A stretch of 62,993 nucleotides of DNA from an uncultured Methylotenera sp. (GTDB lineage Bacteria; Pseudomonadota; Gammaproteobacteria; Burkholderiales; Methylophilaceae): contig NZ_CAMLGS010000012.1 in the NCBI RefSeq assembly GCF_946479685.1, positions 1 to 62,993 of the forward strand. The letters are read 5' to 3'. This document shows, piece by piece, positions 47,392-57,768 of the stretch. Each line of letters opens with the position of its first letter. The stretch's first letter is position 1. Made by a program: the position numbers and the translations under genes. A model generated the notes under the pieces. The model was not told the origin of the DNA. It ran no database searches and worked only from the letters and a program-made list of their open reading frames with translations.

Positions 47392-48180
47392 CTATAACAG
47401 CGCCAGTTCAGCTTCGGTAAAGCCAGCTTTGCGCCTAGCCTCTAAATTAAAAGGCTTACGCAGGGTCGGTGCACTATACTGCTCAGCCAGCGTTGCATAG
47501 GTAGCAATAGGCTCCAGTTCGCGCTGACTGCACAGCCAATTAAACCAAACATTGCCTATCGCCACATGGCCAATCTCATCGCGCAGGATAATATCTAAAA
47601 TTCCCGCCATGGCAGTATCGCCAATTTGCGCAAATTTGTTTCGTAACGCTGGGCTGGCATCCAGCCCGCGTGCCTCCATGGTACGTGGCACCAATGCCAT
47701 CCTTGCCAGCACATCAGCTTGCGTGCGCTCTACCATTTCCCACAGGCTATTATGGCCAGTAAAATCGCCATACTGGTAACCCAAGGTTTGCAAATGTGCA
47801 TTGAGCAAACCAAAATGGTAAGCCTCTTCTGCCGCCACTTTTAGCCAATCTGCATAATACTGCTGCGGCATATTGGCAAAGCGCCACACTGCATCCAATG
47901 CCAGATTAATCGCATTAAATTCAATATGCGCTAAGGCGTGGATCAATCCGGCACGCCCTTCCTCGGTACGCATGGAGCGCTTACCTACTTCTAACGGAGA
48001 AACTAACAAAGGCAGCTCCGGGCGGCCAGGGATAGGCAGCACGGACACCAGCTCACGCTCGCTATCCAGCGCCAACATACTAGACTGCCATGATTGATAC
48101 AGTGCGGTGACTGCACTCGTTTTTTGTGTAAGCTGACAATCAGCCAAGCAGCTCAGCGCTGCCTGCCTTAATTCTTGCAT
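47392..48180 (-). CDS. DUF455 family ferritin-like protein
   Basis: A 262-residue helical protein with ferritin-like metal residues: FNAINLALDAVWRF, EAYHFGLLNAHL and RDEIGHVAIGNVWF provide the E-x-H patterns. The C-terminal FNLEARRKAGFTEAEL is conserved in DUF455 proteins. The family is close to the MiaE-like diiron proteins. The reaction is unknown. It converges on serB, with no clear terminator between. Confidence 0.85.
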   Translation of the reverse strand: MQELRQAALSCLADCQLTQKTSAVTALYQSWQSSMLALDSERELVSVLPIPGRPELPLLVSPLEVGKRSMRTEEGRAGLIHALAHIEFNAINLALDAVWRFANMPQQYYADWLKVAAEEAYHFGLLNAHLQTLGYQYGDFTGHNSLWEMVERTQADVLARMALVPRTMEARGLDASPALRNKFAQIGDTAMAGILDIILRDEIGHVAIGNVWFNWLCSQRELEPIATYATLAEQYSAPTLRKPFNLEARRKAGFTEAELALL

Positions 48181-48191
48181 TGATGCATTCC

Positions 48192-48237
48192 GTTCATAAA
48201 ACTTGTGGTCATAAAGCTTGCAGTTATAAAGCTTATG
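48192..48237. repeat. 15-16 bp tandem repeat, three copies
   Basis: The units 48192-48207, 48208-48222 and 48223-48237 share GTYATAAARCTTNTG. They lie between the DUF455 start and the end of the beta-propeller lipoprotein gene. Confidence 0.75.
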
Positions 48238-48257
48238 ATCATGACTCTACTGGCCTG

Positions 48258-49268
48258 TTAATAATGATGCGATGTGGCTGCTGCTTTAGCGTGATCCAAG
48301 GGAATAAAGTCCAACTCGCCCGCCTTCATATCAGGTACCAATAAATATCGCTCATCCTTGGTAATCGCGATATCTGCCGCAGACTGATAGCCAGCTTTGA
48401 GCAGATGCACATCCCCCATCAAATTCACGCTAAAAACCTTGCCATTTTTCCAGTCACTCACAAACATCACACCGCTAGAGTGATGCACTACGCCATCGCC
48501 GCCACCAAAGCCCTCTGCTAAATCCGACAACTCTGCAGTAGATGTATTTAGGCTATATAACACGCCAGAAGTAAAATCTACATAAATCAGATTGTTACCG
48601 GTATCGTCTGCCAGTAAGCCGTTAGGTGCTTTTACACGCGCATCCTGAGTGTCTTTAATCAATAATTTAACCTCGCCACGCGGGCTGATTTTATAAATCG
48701 CGCCGCCTTTGCCGGTGTTAAATAAATCACCGCTGTCACTCACATACAAGTTGCCCTGTAAATCTGCTTCCAGGTCATTCAAGAACAGCGGCACTGTAGG
48801 AAAAGTCTCCGCCGGCACAAAAACGCTTACAGAAGGATTGTTTGTTTTAACATTCACCTTAAGTATCTTGGTTTCTTTAATGCTGACATTGTGTGTTTTG
48901 CTATCTTGAATCGCAATCTTAAGTATCTTGGTTTTATCAGCTACGTATAAATAATCACCAATAATTGCCAGACCTTTCGGATCATCTAAACCGCTGGTAA
49001 ACACTGTGACATTGCCCTGCGAATCTACCACGCTGATGCGGCCATCACCATCTTTACCAAACTCATTGATTTCAGAAATAAATATTCTGCCATCCTTCGC
49101 TTGCACAGCAGATTCAGGTGTTTTTAATCCTGTAATTTTTTTGGCCACATATTTCAAATTGGCAGATTGTTGTACTGGTGCTGTTTGATGTGGCTGAGTA
49201 GATTGGCAGCCTAACACTAAAGCGCTCGCTGCTATTAGCAAACTGATTTTGGTATATTTCATATACAT
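48258..49268 (-). CDS. SMP-30/NHL-type beta-propeller lipoprotein
   Basis: A 336-residue lipoprotein: the signal ends in LVLGC (lipobox) and is followed by a six-bladed-propeller pattern. VFTSGLDDPKGLAII, LEADLQGNLYVSDSG, KAPNGLLADDTGNNLIYVDF and GDGVVHHSSGVMFVSDWKNG resemble the SMP-30/gluconolactonase type. It could be a lactone or sugar hydrolase or a binding protein. The ATG at 49268 has AAGAG 6 bp upstream. It is the last gene of a minus-strand periplasmic redox cluster. Confidence 0.8.
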   Translation of the reverse strand: MYMKYTKISLLIAASALVLGCQSTQPHQTAPVQQSANLKYVAKKITGLKTPESAVQAKDGRIFISEINEFGKDGDGRISVVDSQGNVTVFTSGLDDPKGLAIIGDYLYVADKTKILKIAIQDSKTHNVSIKETKILKVNVKTNNPSVSVFVPAETFPTVPLFLNDLEADLQGNLYVSDSGDLFNTGKGGAIYKISPRGEVKLLIKDTQDARVKAPNGLLADDTGNNLIYVDFTSGVLYSLNTSTAELSDLAEGFGGGDGVVHHSSGVMFVSDWKNGKVFSVNLMGDVHLLKAGYQSAADIAITKDERYLLVPDMKAGELDFIPLDHAKAAATSHHY

Positions 49269-49345
49269 TTTTAACTCTTACTAGAGACCCTATAAATAAC
49301 TAGCAGTACTAATGATTAATAGTACCAGCGACAAGAAAACCAACG

Positions 49346-49963
49346 CTAAAACGACATTGCTCGGATTTTTTTGGTTGGGAACAGCGTTACCATAGCGCAA
49401 GGCGATTTATCAGCCTGATATTGCTGAGATGTATTGTTGATGTGGCTATTGATATGTGCCTGCAAAGCGCTATCTGCCTGCATTTTAGCAACTACATCAG
49501 CCATCGCCGCAGCGTATGCTTTTTCAATGGAAGCCTCAGCCTGCATGTGCATGTTTAAAAAACCACGCACTTGCGACTTACCAACATACTCACCAATGTG
49601 TTCACCCACGCCTTTATAAACATCAGCGGTTACTTCACCAAAAAACAATTGTACTTGTGGGTTATAAAATAATTTAGGTTGCAACCACACCAAGGCATTA
49701 CCAGATTGATTGCTTTCACACATACCTACATCACCATAAGCCTTAGTGAAAGTTGAAAGCGCAACCTTCTCCACTACAGGGCCTTGGTAAAACCAGTAAT
49801 CTTGATACGGACTCCACAACCTGATAGGGTTGGTATAATCCACAGGCTGTATATACATCAGCAACTGAGATGAGCCTTTAGTAGCGGCCGGTTCTGCCGC
49901 ATAAGCGTTAACGCTGCTGCCGATAGCTAACAACGCGATTAATTTCAGTACATTCATTTTCAT
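49346..49963 (-). CDS. exported protein of unknown function
   Basis: A 205-residue protein with signal peptide KMNVLKLIALLAIGSSVNAYA. The mature part is W/Y-rich near the start (RLWSPYQDYWFYQGPVVEKVAL), with a long helical end (EASIEKAYAAAMADVVAKMQAD). Two cysteines (C in VGMCESN and KSPCAMV) may pair. I recognise no family. It sits 9 bp after the sorbosone-type dehydrogenase gene, so the two are likely co-transcribed. Confidence 0.75.
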   Translation of the reverse strand: MKMNVLKLIALLAIGSSVNAYAAEPAATKGSSQLLMYIQPVDYTNPIRLWSPYQDYWFYQGPVVEKVALSTFTKAYGDVGMCESNQSGNALVWLQPKLFYNPQVQLFFGEVTADVYKGVGEHIGEYVGKSQVRGFLNMHMQAEASIEKAYAAAMADVVAKMQADSALQAHINSHINNTSQQYQADKSPCAMVTLFPTKKIRAMSF

Positions 49964-49972
49964 CCAATTTTC

Positions 49973-51172
49973 CTACTTCGTTTTATAACTAATACGGTAA
50001 ATGATATTCGCCTTATCGTCCGACACATAAAGCGCACCGTCCGCCCCGACTAACACATCGACAGGCCGACCCCACGCTTGCTGATTAGACAGCCAGCCGG
50101 TGGCAAAGTCCTCTACGGCTTGCGGCTCATTGGCCTTGAATTTTACTCTAACTAACTGATAACCAGCAGGCTGTTTACGGTTCCATGAGCCATGCAGTGC
50201 AACAATGGCATCTGTTTTATAGGCTGATGGCCAATTGCTTTTATCTAAAAAGCTAATGCCAATAGGCGTAGTATGTGCCCTAAAGCTCAGCGCAGGTGCT
50301 TGTGTGGTATCACAAAAACCAGCCGCACCTTTGAAATTAGGGTCTTCAAACTGCGTACCAATTTCCTTATTGCCTCCCCAACAATGCGGCCAGCCATAGT
50401 GCTTACCGACCTCAATCTTATTTAAGTGCTCCGGCGGCAGCTCATCATTGACTGTACCGCCTTGTGTGCCACTGCGGTTATCCGCACCATTATTGGTCGC
50501 GTACATGGCGCCAGTAACCGGGTGCCATGCAAAACCCTGTGAGTTACGTAAACCGCGTGCATAAATGGCTGACTGCTGGTGTCGCCCCAAGGTCGTTAAT
50601 GCGCCAGCAGGTTTGCCCTCAACAGTGTATCTGAGCATCGTTGCCCGCATCGGTTCATTTTCTATACAAACATTGCAGCTAGAACCTACATTCAGATACA
50701 AAAACCCATCTGGCGCTAAGCGAATGTTTTTCAAGGTATGCCCACCAGTAGGCAGGTTGGTGATAAACGCCTGCGGTTTAGACCAGCGCTCACGCTCAGG
50801 CACGATTTTTACTACACCGTCCTGATTGGCAATTAACAGGCTATCGCCAACAAAAGCGAGCCCTTGCGGCGCGTTTAGATTCTGTGCAACGCTAATCACT
50901 TCATCGGCAATACCATCATGGTTGCGGTCTGGCAGCATGACCACGCTATTGCTGCCCAGTGCCGACACATAGAGGTCACCTTTGGCATCTAGCGCCATCA
51001 TTCTGGGGCCAGACAATTGCGCACCGCCTTTGGTATTAAAATCTGCAAACACCTCGATTTTAAAGCCCTCCGGCAAGCGAATACTGGACAAATCAGCCGC
51101 GCAGGCAGACTGTGCGACAAGTAATGCAAAGCCAGTGAATAATAGTTTGTGTGTTTTTAATATAGAAATCAT
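49973..51172 (-). CDS. sorbosone/PQQ-type sugar dehydrogenase-like protein
   Basis: A 399-residue periplasmic beta-propeller protein with signal ISILKTHKLLFTGFALLVAQSACA. LPEGFKIEVFADF, GPRMMALDAKGDLYVS, RNHDGIADEV and HGSWNRKQPAGYQLVRVKF match the soluble PQQ-dependent aldose/sorbosone dehydrogenase group. A CNVC pair may form a disulfide. PQQ use is not proven. The frame runs to 51217, but the ATG at 51172 with GGGGAG upstream gives a clean signal peptide. It lies between the flavocytochrome genes and an unknown exported protein. Confidence 0.82.
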   Translation of the reverse strand: MISILKTHKLLFTGFALLVAQSACAADLSSIRLPEGFKIEVFADFNTKGGAQLSGPRMMALDAKGDLYVSALGSNSVVMLPDRNHDGIADEVISVAQNLNAPQGLAFVGDSLLIANQDGVVKIVPERERWSKPQAFITNLPTGGHTLKNIRLAPDGFLYLNVGSSCNVCIENEPMRATMLRYTVEGKPAGALTTLGRHQQSAIYARGLRNSQGFAWHPVTGAMYATNNGADNRSGTQGGTVNDELPPEHLNKIEVGKHYGWPHCWGGNKEIGTQFEDPNFKGAAGFCDTTQAPALSFRAHTTPIGISFLDKSNWPSAYKTDAIVALHGSWNRKQPAGYQLVRVKFKANEPQAVEDFATGWLSNQQAWGRPVDVLVGADGALYVSDDKANIIYRISYKTK

Positions 51173-51247
51173 GACTCCCCTAGCACGATACCCTCGCACG
51201 ATACGTAGTTCAAACATCTTTGCCAGCGGCAGGTGGATACGACCGGT

Positions 51248-51317
51248 TAGGTTAAAGCTTAAGTTGAATTAAATTCAAGTAGGTTAAACCTAAGTTAGGT
51301 TTAACCTTAAGCTAGGT
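51248..51317. repeat. degenerate 14-17 bp repeat array holding a perfect 13-bp palindrome
   Basis: Several units begin AGGTTAAA or AGGTTTAA and end TTAAG or TAAGT. Within them 51281-51293 and 51295-51307 are perfect 13-bp inverted arms around one base. The array lies between the flavoprotein and dehydrogenase genes and runs over the flavoprotein stop codon (51312-51314). It may slow or process the mRNA. Confidence 0.7.
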
Positions 51318-52607
51318 TAATACATCCGACCATATATTATGTGCCCAAGCTTTGGCATACGCCCCTTCTTTATCTGAAGGCGCAAGTGACACGCCACCGC
51401 CCTCTGCTGACACCATGATTTTTTTCGCAGCATCATAGCGGTACACATTGGCCACATGCATGGCCTGCTTATCATCTACAAAGCTGTAACAGGTGTTGGC
51501 AAATACCGGCGCAGGGTCTGGGCTTCTGCCCTGCATCAACTCTACAATCGCGCTGGCACAGACACGCGCCTGTGAGGTTGCCATATGCGCAGACTTAGGC
51601 AAGCCAGAGGCGACGCTATCACCCACCACATGCACATTCGGCACTAATTTAGATTCATAGCTTAAAAAATCAACCTCGCACCACGGGTACTCAGACGCAA
51701 GCAGATTAGCCATCTGCGCCGGCTTACCTGCGCGCTGTGGCGGTATCACATTCAATACATCCGCTTTGACCAGCTCAAATTCAGTCGCCACGGTTTTAGT
51801 TGGCACATCCACCGAGGCAATTTCGCTATTGGGGCGGTAGTCAATCAAACCGGCATAATTGTTAGCCCAAACCTTGGTAAACAAGCCTTTTTTAGACACG
51901 ATTTCTGCATTCGCATCCAGCACAATAATCTTGCTATTAGGTTTATGTGCTTTCAAATAATAAGCCACCTGACAAATACGCTCATAAGGCCCGGGCGGGC
52001 AACGGTAAGGTGCTTTAGGAATAGTAATGACAAATACGCCGCCATCGGGCATGGCTTCCAGCTGCTGGCGCAAATTAACTGTTTGCCAGCCGGCTTTCCA
52101 TGCGTGTGGAATCTGCTTTTGCGCCTCAGCGCTCTGCAGCTGTGGCAAACGGTCATAAATAAAATCTACGCCTGGCGCTACAATCAACCTGTCATAGGTA
52201 ATTTCACCGCGCTGCATAATGACCTTTTTGGCATCGCTATTCACAGCGGTGACGGTATCTTGCACCCATTGAATGCCATGATGCTTTTTCAGCAAGTCAT
52301 AACCAAAGGTCAGGTCATTGATCTGCTGGCTACCACCCAACACTAAGTTACTCAGTGGGCACGACACGAACTGCGGCGACGGCTCAATCACTACCACTTC
52401 AATACTGCCCATGCTCCACATACGAATATATTTGGCAGCGCTGGTTCCGGCATAGCCGCCGCCTATCACCACTACGCGGCCTATCGGCGGCTTTTTGCCC
52501 ATTGCCATGGCATGCGGGGTAAACGCCAATGCGCCTAATACACCGGCGCCCAACACGCCTACAGTCTTAATAAAATCACGGCGATTAAATTCTGCTGTGT
52601 TATTCAT
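51312..52607 (-). CDS. fccB: flavocytochrome c sulfide dehydrogenase, flavoprotein subunit (FccB/SoxF-like)
   Basis: A 431-residue periplasmic flavoprotein exported by Tat: RRDFIKT (R9, R10) starts the signal. The FAD site is VVIGGGYAGTSAAKYIRMW. The cysteines in FVSCPLSNLVLGG and YRCPPGPYER are at the redox-active places of FccB, and the C-terminal FCSD flavin-binding domain (TCYSFVDDKQAMHV) is present. FccAB oxidises sulfide and passes electrons to cytochrome c. Its 5' end overlaps the cytochrome gene by 8 bp. Confidence 0.88.
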   Translation of the reverse strand: MNNTAEFNRRDFIKTVGVLGAGVLGALAFTPHAMAMGKKPPIGRVVVIGGGYAGTSAAKYIRMWSMGSIEVVVIEPSPQFVSCPLSNLVLGGSQQINDLTFGYDLLKKHHGIQWVQDTVTAVNSDAKKVIMQRGEITYDRLIVAPGVDFIYDRLPQLQSAEAQKQIPHAWKAGWQTVNLRQQLEAMPDGGVFVITIPKAPYRCPPGPYERICQVAYYLKAHKPNSKIIVLDANAEIVSKKGLFTKVWANNYAGLIDYRPNSEIASVDVPTKTVATEFELVKADVLNVIPPQRAGKPAQMANLLASEYPWCEVDFLSYESKLVPNVHVVGDSVASGLPKSAHMATSQARVCASAIVELMQGRSPDPAPVFANTCYSFVDDKQAMHVANVYRYDAAKKIMVSAEGGGVSLAPSDKEGAYAKAWAHNIWSDVLT

Positions 52608-52992
52608 GCTGCACCGCCTTTAATTTTTGTGGTTCTGGCATGGTGTGCTGCTCGGGCTTTTGCCGTGAGAAATAATCGGCAAGCTGTTTAATTTCGTCCA
52701 GGGTTAATCCGCTTGCGTGACGATGCATCACCGTGGCGGGGCGCACGCCTTTACGGAAATCAAGCAAGCGCTGCTCGATGTAGGCTTTATCTAGCCCGGC
52801 GAGTGTGGTTGCATCAAACTCGGTATTGGTTTTCACAGCGTTGCCATTGGTGCCATGACACGCCGCGCAAGAGGCTGCCAATGTACGGGTATGCAATCCC
52901 TGCTCTGCATAAACAAAATCCTCAGCGGCCTTGCCTGGTATAGGCAAAACAACTGAGGATATCAGTATTAAATTTAGAATAAATGTTTTCAT
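52600..52992 (-). CDS. monohaem cytochrome c, probable electron-accepting partner of FccB
   Basis: A 130-residue periplasmic class I cytochrome c with signal KTFILNLILISSVVLPIPGKA. The haem motif is CAACH (C42, C45, H46), and VMHRHASGLTLDEIKQLADYF holds a likely methionine ligand. Its end overlaps fccB by 8 bp, so the two should be translated together. FccA cytochromes can be mono- or dihaem; this is the mono form. Confidence 0.85.
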   Translation of the reverse strand: MKTFILNLILISSVVLPIPGKAAEDFVYAEQGLHTRTLAASCAACHGTNGNAVKTNTEFDATTLAGLDKAYIEQRLLDFRKGVRPATVMHRHASGLTLDEIKQLADYFSRQKPEQHTMPEPQKLKAVQHE

Positions 52993-53095
52993 GGGCTCTT
53001 CATCATGTTAGAAACACCACTACCAATTATCAAACTTACCACAACCAAACTGCCTATGGCACCGACCTTACAGCCAGCGCTTAGGCATTTATTGC

Positions 53096-53146
53096 ATTGG
53101 TCGCTAATTTATTAGTCACTTTTTAATTCATTAATCACTTGGTAAG
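53096..53146. repeat. 15-19 bp tandem repeat, three degenerate copies
   Basis: The units 53096-53110, 53111-53129 and 53130-53146 share ATTRRTCRCTWRTTT-like sequence. They lie just beyond the stop codon of the small ankyrin gene. Confidence 0.55.
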
Positions 53147-53149
53147 TAA

Positions 53150-53635
53150 TTAGAAACACTTCTCTTCTAAACAGCCATCATCTCTCACGCCAAGTGAAGT
53201 AAGCAGCTCAACCATTTTGGTATTGCCCTCATCACGCACGGCACGAATAATAGAAACATCAGCACGCATTTTAATATTCACGTCAGCGCCTTTAGCCGCT
53301 AACAACTTCACCACATCACTGTAGCCACCAAACGCTGCCATATGGAACGCAGTGTTTTTGCTGATTGGATGTTGGTAGTTAAGGTCAGCACCGCGCTCAA
53401 TCAATAACTCAACCACTTTAAGTTGGCCTTTGGTAGCGGCAATTTGCAAAGCAGACCAACCGAAGAACTTGTCATTTGGCTTAGCATCAGTATCCAAATA
53501 TTTTTTAACTAGCTTTACATTGCCGTCACGCAAAGCCTCGGTGTAACGCATATGGTCATCGTCATTCAGCTCTGCCATTGATGCAATTGGGTAAAAGAAG
53601 GCTAATGCTAAAACCAGTGTTCTAAAAAAATTCAT
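53150..53635 (-). CDS. small secreted ankyrin-repeat protein
   Basis: A 161-residue protein with signal NFFRTLVLALAFFYPIASMA and about four ankyrin repeats (GWSALQIAATKGQLKVVELLIERGADL-type). The frame is open to 53656, but the ATG at 53635 has a GGAG site and gives a clean signal. Its C-terminus has a short cysteine pair (CLEEKC). A larger secreted ankyrin protein is at 43356. It precedes the cytochrome/flavoprotein genes on the same strand. Confidence 0.85.
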   Translation of the reverse strand: MNFFRTLVLALAFFYPIASMAELNDDDHMRYTEALRDGNVKLVKKYLDTDAKPNDKFFGWSALQIAATKGQLKVVELLIERGADLNYQHPISKNTAFHMAAFGGYSDVVKLLAAKGADVNIKMRADVSIIRAVRDEGNTKMVELLTSLGVRDDGCLEEKCF

Positions 53636-53682
53636 ACTGCTTTTCTCCAAAGTCATTTATTAAAATTTATTTTTGTCACTAT

Positions 53683-53720
53683 TAAAACTATATAGACCCA
53701 GTAAAACTGTATATACCCAA
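53683..53720. repeat. 19-bp tandem repeat, two copies
   Basis: 53683-53701 and 53702-53720 share TAAAACTRTATAKACCCA. They lie between purL and the small ankyrin gene. Confidence 0.75.
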
Positions 53721-53800
53721 CCAGTTGTTTTTAAAGTCTATTTAAAGCCATTATTAACAGAGCCCCCAATTAGCAGGGCCCTGGCCATCAAGTGCATATA

Positions 53801-56800
53801 TTAAGCAATGTATTTTCTTGCATTGCGGAACATACGAATCCAAGCACTATCTTCAGTATCTTCACAACGTTGCCATGTATTCTGCACGTTACGAATCACA
53901 CGCTCAGGATGTGGCATCATAATACTAAAACGACCATCCGTGCTGGTTAATCCGGTAACCCCTTGCGGTGAACCGTTAGGGTTAAACGGATACACCTCGG
54001 TAGGTGCTGATGCATGATCAATGAAGCGCATCGTTACTAATTTCTGTGCTAACAGTTCATTGACAGCGTTAGGTTGAGAAAATTCCGCAAAACCTTCACC
54101 ATGCGCTACGGCAATCGGCATTTTGCTGCCGGCCATGCCATTAAAGAAGATAGATGGCGATGCTAATACCTCTACCATACCCAGACGCGCCTCAAACTGC
54201 TCTGATTTGTTTTTCACAAAATGTGGCCAATGTGCAGCACCTGGAATCAACTCGCGCAGGTTACTCATCATTTGGCAGCCATTACATACACCTAGTGCAA
54301 AGCTATCCTGACGATCAAAGAACGCAGAGAACTCATCACGTGCACGTGCATTAAACAAGATAGATTTAGCCCAGCCCTCACCAGCACCTAATACGTCACC
54401 GTAAGAGAAGCCACCACAAGCCACCACACCGGCAAAGTCTTTGAGTGACACGCGGCCAGCAATGATATCGCTCATATGCACGTCAAACGCAGCAAAACCA
54501 GCACGGTCAAATGAAGCCGCCATTTCTACATGACCATTCACGCCTTGCTCACGCAAGATTGCCATTTTCGGGCGTGCGCCGGTTGCAATGTAAGGTGCAG
54601 CAATATTTTCACTTGGGTTAAAGGTTAATTCTGCAAACAAGCCACGGTCAGCATCGTTCAGCAATCTGTCATATTCTTGCTGTGCGCTTACTGGGTTATC
54701 ACGCAGTTTCTGCATTTGGTAGGTAGTTTCAGACCACATACGATGCAAGTTCACGCGTGTATCGGCAAACACTACCTGACCATTGTGTTTGATTTCAACT
54801 TGGTTAGCAGTTGTGACTTCTGCCACCACATGCGCCAAGCCATTAAACTGTGCAACCACGGCTTGCGTATCTTCTGCACGCACCTGAATCACGGCACCCA
54901 ACTCTTCGTTGTATAACGCTTCTACTAAGCTGCCTGGCAAGCTAGATACATCCACATTCAAACCACAGTGACCGGCAAACGCCATTTCTACCAGCGTTGT
55001 AAACAAGCCGCCGTCTGAACGGTCATGGTAGGCCAGAATCTTGCCGGATTTATTCAACTGCTGAATCGTGTTGAAGAAATGTTTCAGTTGGTTTGCATCA
55101 TCCACATCCGGCGCAACATTGCCAACTTCGCCATAAACTTGTGCCAAGCTTGAGCCACCCATACGGTTTTTACCAGCGCCTAAATCAATTAAGATCAATT
55201 GTGAGGCAACACCGGTTTGTAACTGTGGCGTTAAGGTTTTACGTGCATCAGGTGTTGCGGCAAACGCTGTTACCACCAATGAAATTGGTGAAGTCACAGC
55301 CTTATTCTCACCGTCATCATTCCATACGGTTTTCATACTCATAGAGTCTTTACCAACCGGAATGCTCACACCCAACTGTGGACATAGCTCCATACCTACT
55401 GCTTTAACTGTTGCAAACAATGCAGCATCTTCGCCAACATGGCCGGCTGGTGCCATCCAGTTAGCAGAAAGTTTTAAATCACTGATGTCGTCAATCAAGC
55501 TAGCTGCGATATTGGTAATAGACTCACCAATCGCCATACGGCCAGAAGCCGGTGCGTTCACCAAGGCTAACGGCGCTTTTTCACCGATAGCAAAGGCTTC
55601 ACCGCGGTAAGTTTCATAACCAGCCAAGGTCACGCCTACGTCTGCCACCGGCACTTGCCATGGGCCTACCATTTGTTCACGGGCTACCAAGCCAGTCACA
55701 GAACGGTCACCAATCGTAATCAAGAAAGTTTTGTCAGCAACGCCTGGCAAGCGTAATACACGCGCTGCCGCATCTTTTAAATCTACTTTGCTTGCATCAA
55801 ATGCTTTTAACGCTGGTGCAGCGCTTTTCACATCACGCGTCATTTTTGGTGGTTTACCTAGCAATACAGATAAATCCATATCCACTGGTTTGTTGTCAAA
55901 ATGACTATCCGCCACGGTTAAGTGGCGCTCTTCTGTGGCATAACCTACCACAGCATAAGGACAGCGCTCGCGTGCGCAAATCTCTTTAAAGCGCGGTAAA
56001 TCCTCTTTTGCAATCGCCATTACGTAGCGCTCTTGCGCCTCGTTGCTCCACAGTTCGCGTGGTGACATGCCTGGCTCTTCGTTGTTTACATCACGCAACT
56101 GGAAAATCGCGCCCACGCCAGCATCATTCACCAACTCTGGGAACGCGTTAGAAATACCACCCGCACCTACGTCATGAATACTTAAAATCGGGTTGTCTTC
56201 ACCTAGCTGCCAGCAACGGTCAATCACCTCTTGTGCTCTACGCTCCAGCTCAGGGTTGCCGCGTTGCACAGAGTCAAAGTCCAGGTTCTCTACGTTACTG
56301 CCGGTGTCCATACTGGAAGCCGCGCCGCCGCCCAAGCCAATCAGCATTGCCGGGCCACCTAATTGAATCAATGCTGCACCAGGTGGGATTGGGTTCTTTT
56401 TAGAGTGTTGTGCAGAGATATTACCAATACCGCCTGCCAGCATAATTGGCTTGTGGTAGCCGCGCACTTCAGTACTGCCATTTGCGCTTGGCGCTTCAAT
56501 CTCTAAGGTACGGAAATAACCGGTAATGTTAGGGCGACCAAACTCATTGTTATAAGCCGCGCCACCCAATGGGCCGTCCACCATAATCTGTAATGGTGAA
56601 GCGATACGGTTAGGTTTGCCGTAAGCCTCAGATTCCCAAGGCTGGGTAAAGTTAGGGATATTTAAGTTAGATACTGAGAAGCCAGTTAAGCCTGCTTTAG
56701 GTTTAGAGCCGCTGCCGGTTGCGCCTTCATCACGGATTTCACCGCCGGCACCGGTTGCCGCACCCGCAAATGGAGAGATTGCGGTTGGATGGTTATGCGT

Positions 56801-57724
56801 TTCCACTTTCATCAAGAAGTGCATATCTTCTTCAACAAAGCGGTACGCGCCATTTTCTGCCGGGTAAAAACGTTTGGTAGGCTCGTTCTCTTTCTGACCC
56901 GCCACAATTGAGGCATTGTCAGAATAGGCCACCACAGTTTTACCTGGGTTAAGCTTGTGCGTATTGCGAATCATGCCAAACAATGAGAACTCTTGCTGCT
57001 CGCCATCAATCACCCAATCGGCATTAAAGATTTTATGACGGCAATGCTCAGAGTTTGCCTGCGCAAACATCATTAACTCAACATCGGTTGGGTTACGTTG
57101 CATTCTGGTGTAGTTATCAAACAGATAATCTACTTCGTCCGGTGATAGCGCCAAACCCATTTCATTGTTGGCTTGATTTAGCGCAGCTTTGCCGCCTTGC
57201 AGCACGTCAATCGTGCTGAGTGGCTTAGGTGTATCGGTATGGAATAATTTGCCAGCATCTTGCTTGTTCGCAAATACGCTCTCGGTCATGCGGTCATGAA
57301 TCAATGGCAACAGCAATTGACGCTCATTCGCGGTTAAAGGCTGCCCGCCCTTGGTTTGCACATAGTAAGCAATGCCGCGCTCTACACGCTGCACTTCAGG
57401 CAAACCACAGTGCTGCACGATATCGGTAGCACGTGATGCCCAAGGAGAAATTGTGCCCACGCGTGGCAATACCAGAATAAACTCGCCGTTAGGCTCTTCG
57501 GCCTGCATGCTTGGGCCGTAAGTCAAAATCTGGTTTAGCGTGTTTTCTTGCTGGGCTGTTAACGCACCATCTACCCATACAAAATGCCAGAACTCAGCGT
57601 AAATATGCCCGATGTTTGGACAGATTTCATTCAGTTTATTTTGAATTTTTTCAATTCTGAAAGGTGATAAAGCAGCGCTGCCACGCAGGCTGATCATTTG
57701 TGTGTTTGGATTAGATTGGCTCAT
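53801..57724 (-). CDS. purL: phosphoribosylformylglycinamidine synthase (single-chain)
   Basis: PurL makes FGAM from FGAR, glutamine and ATP in purine synthesis. The 1307-residue single-chain form has an N-terminal PurS-like domain, the FGAM synthase region with [26 protein letters not shown] (here [16 protein letters not shown]) and GGGAASSM, a second half-domain, and a C-terminal glutaminase with [10 protein letters not shown] (catalytic Cys) and MMPHPERV. Length is normal for gamma- and beta-proteobacteria. It stands alone on the minus strand. Confidence 0.97.
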   Translation of the reverse strand: MSQSNPNTQMISLRGSAALSPFRIEKIQNKLNEICPNIGHIYAEFWHFVWVDGALTAQQENTLNQILTYGPSMQAEEPNGEFILVLPRVGTISPWASRATDIVQHCGLPEVQRVERGIAYYVQTKGGQPLTANERQLLLPLIHDRMTESVFANKQDAGKLFHTDTPKPLSTIDVLQGGKAALNQANNEMGLALSPDEVDYLFDNYTRMQRNPTDVELMMFAQANSEHCRHKIFNADWVIDGEQQEFSLFGMIRNTHKLNPGKTVVAYSDNASIVAGQKENEPTKRFYPAENGAYRFVEEDMHFLMKVETHNHPTAISPFAGAATGAGGEIRDEGATGSGSKPKAGLTGFSVSNLNIPNFTQPWESEAYGKPNRIASPLQIMVDGPLGGAAYNNEFGRPNITGYFRTLEIEAPSANGSTEVRGYHKPIMLAGGIGNISAQHSKKNPIPPGAALIQLGGPAMLIGLGGGAASSMDTGSNVENLDFDSVQRGNPELERRAQEVIDRCWQLGEDNPILSIHDVGAGGISNAFPELVNDAGVGAIFQLRDVNNEEPGMSPRELWSNEAQERYVMAIAKEDLPRFKEICARERCPYAVVGYATEERHLTVADSHFDNKPVDMDLSVLLGKPPKMTRDVKSAAPALKAFDASKVDLKDAAARVLRLPGVADKTFLITIGDRSVTGLVAREQMVGPWQVPVADVGVTLAGYETYRGEAFAIGEKAPLALVNAPASGRMAIGESITNIAASLIDDISDLKLSANWMAPAGHVGEDAALFATVKAVGMELCPQLGVSIPVGKDSMSMKTVWNDDGENKAVTSPISLVVTAFAATPDARKTLTPQLQTGVASQLILIDLGAGKNRMGGSSLAQVYGEVGNVAPDVDDANQLKHFFNTIQQLNKSGKILAYHDRSDGGLFTTLVEMAFAGHCGLNVDVSSLPGSLVEALYNEELGAVIQVRAEDTQAVVAQFNGLAHVVAEVTTANQVEIKHNGQVVFADTRVNLHRMWSETTYQMQKLRDNPVSAQQEYDRLLNDADRGLFAELTFNPSENIAAPYIATGARPKMAILREQGVNGHVEMAASFDRAGFAAFDVHMSDIIAGRVSLKDFAGVVACGGFSYGDVLGAGEGWAKSILFNARARDEFSAFFDRQDSFALGVCNGCQMMSNLRELIPGAAHWPHFVKNKSEQFEARLGMVEVLASPSIFFNGMAGSKMPIAVAHGEGFAEFSQPNAVNELLAQKLVTMRFIDHASAPTEVYPFNPNGSPQGVTGLTSTDGRFSIMMPHPERVIRNVQNTWQRCEDTEDSAWIRMFRNARKYIA

Positions 57725-57768
57725 TAAACTCAGCTAAATATCAAGGACAAGAATAAACCGAGATTTTA

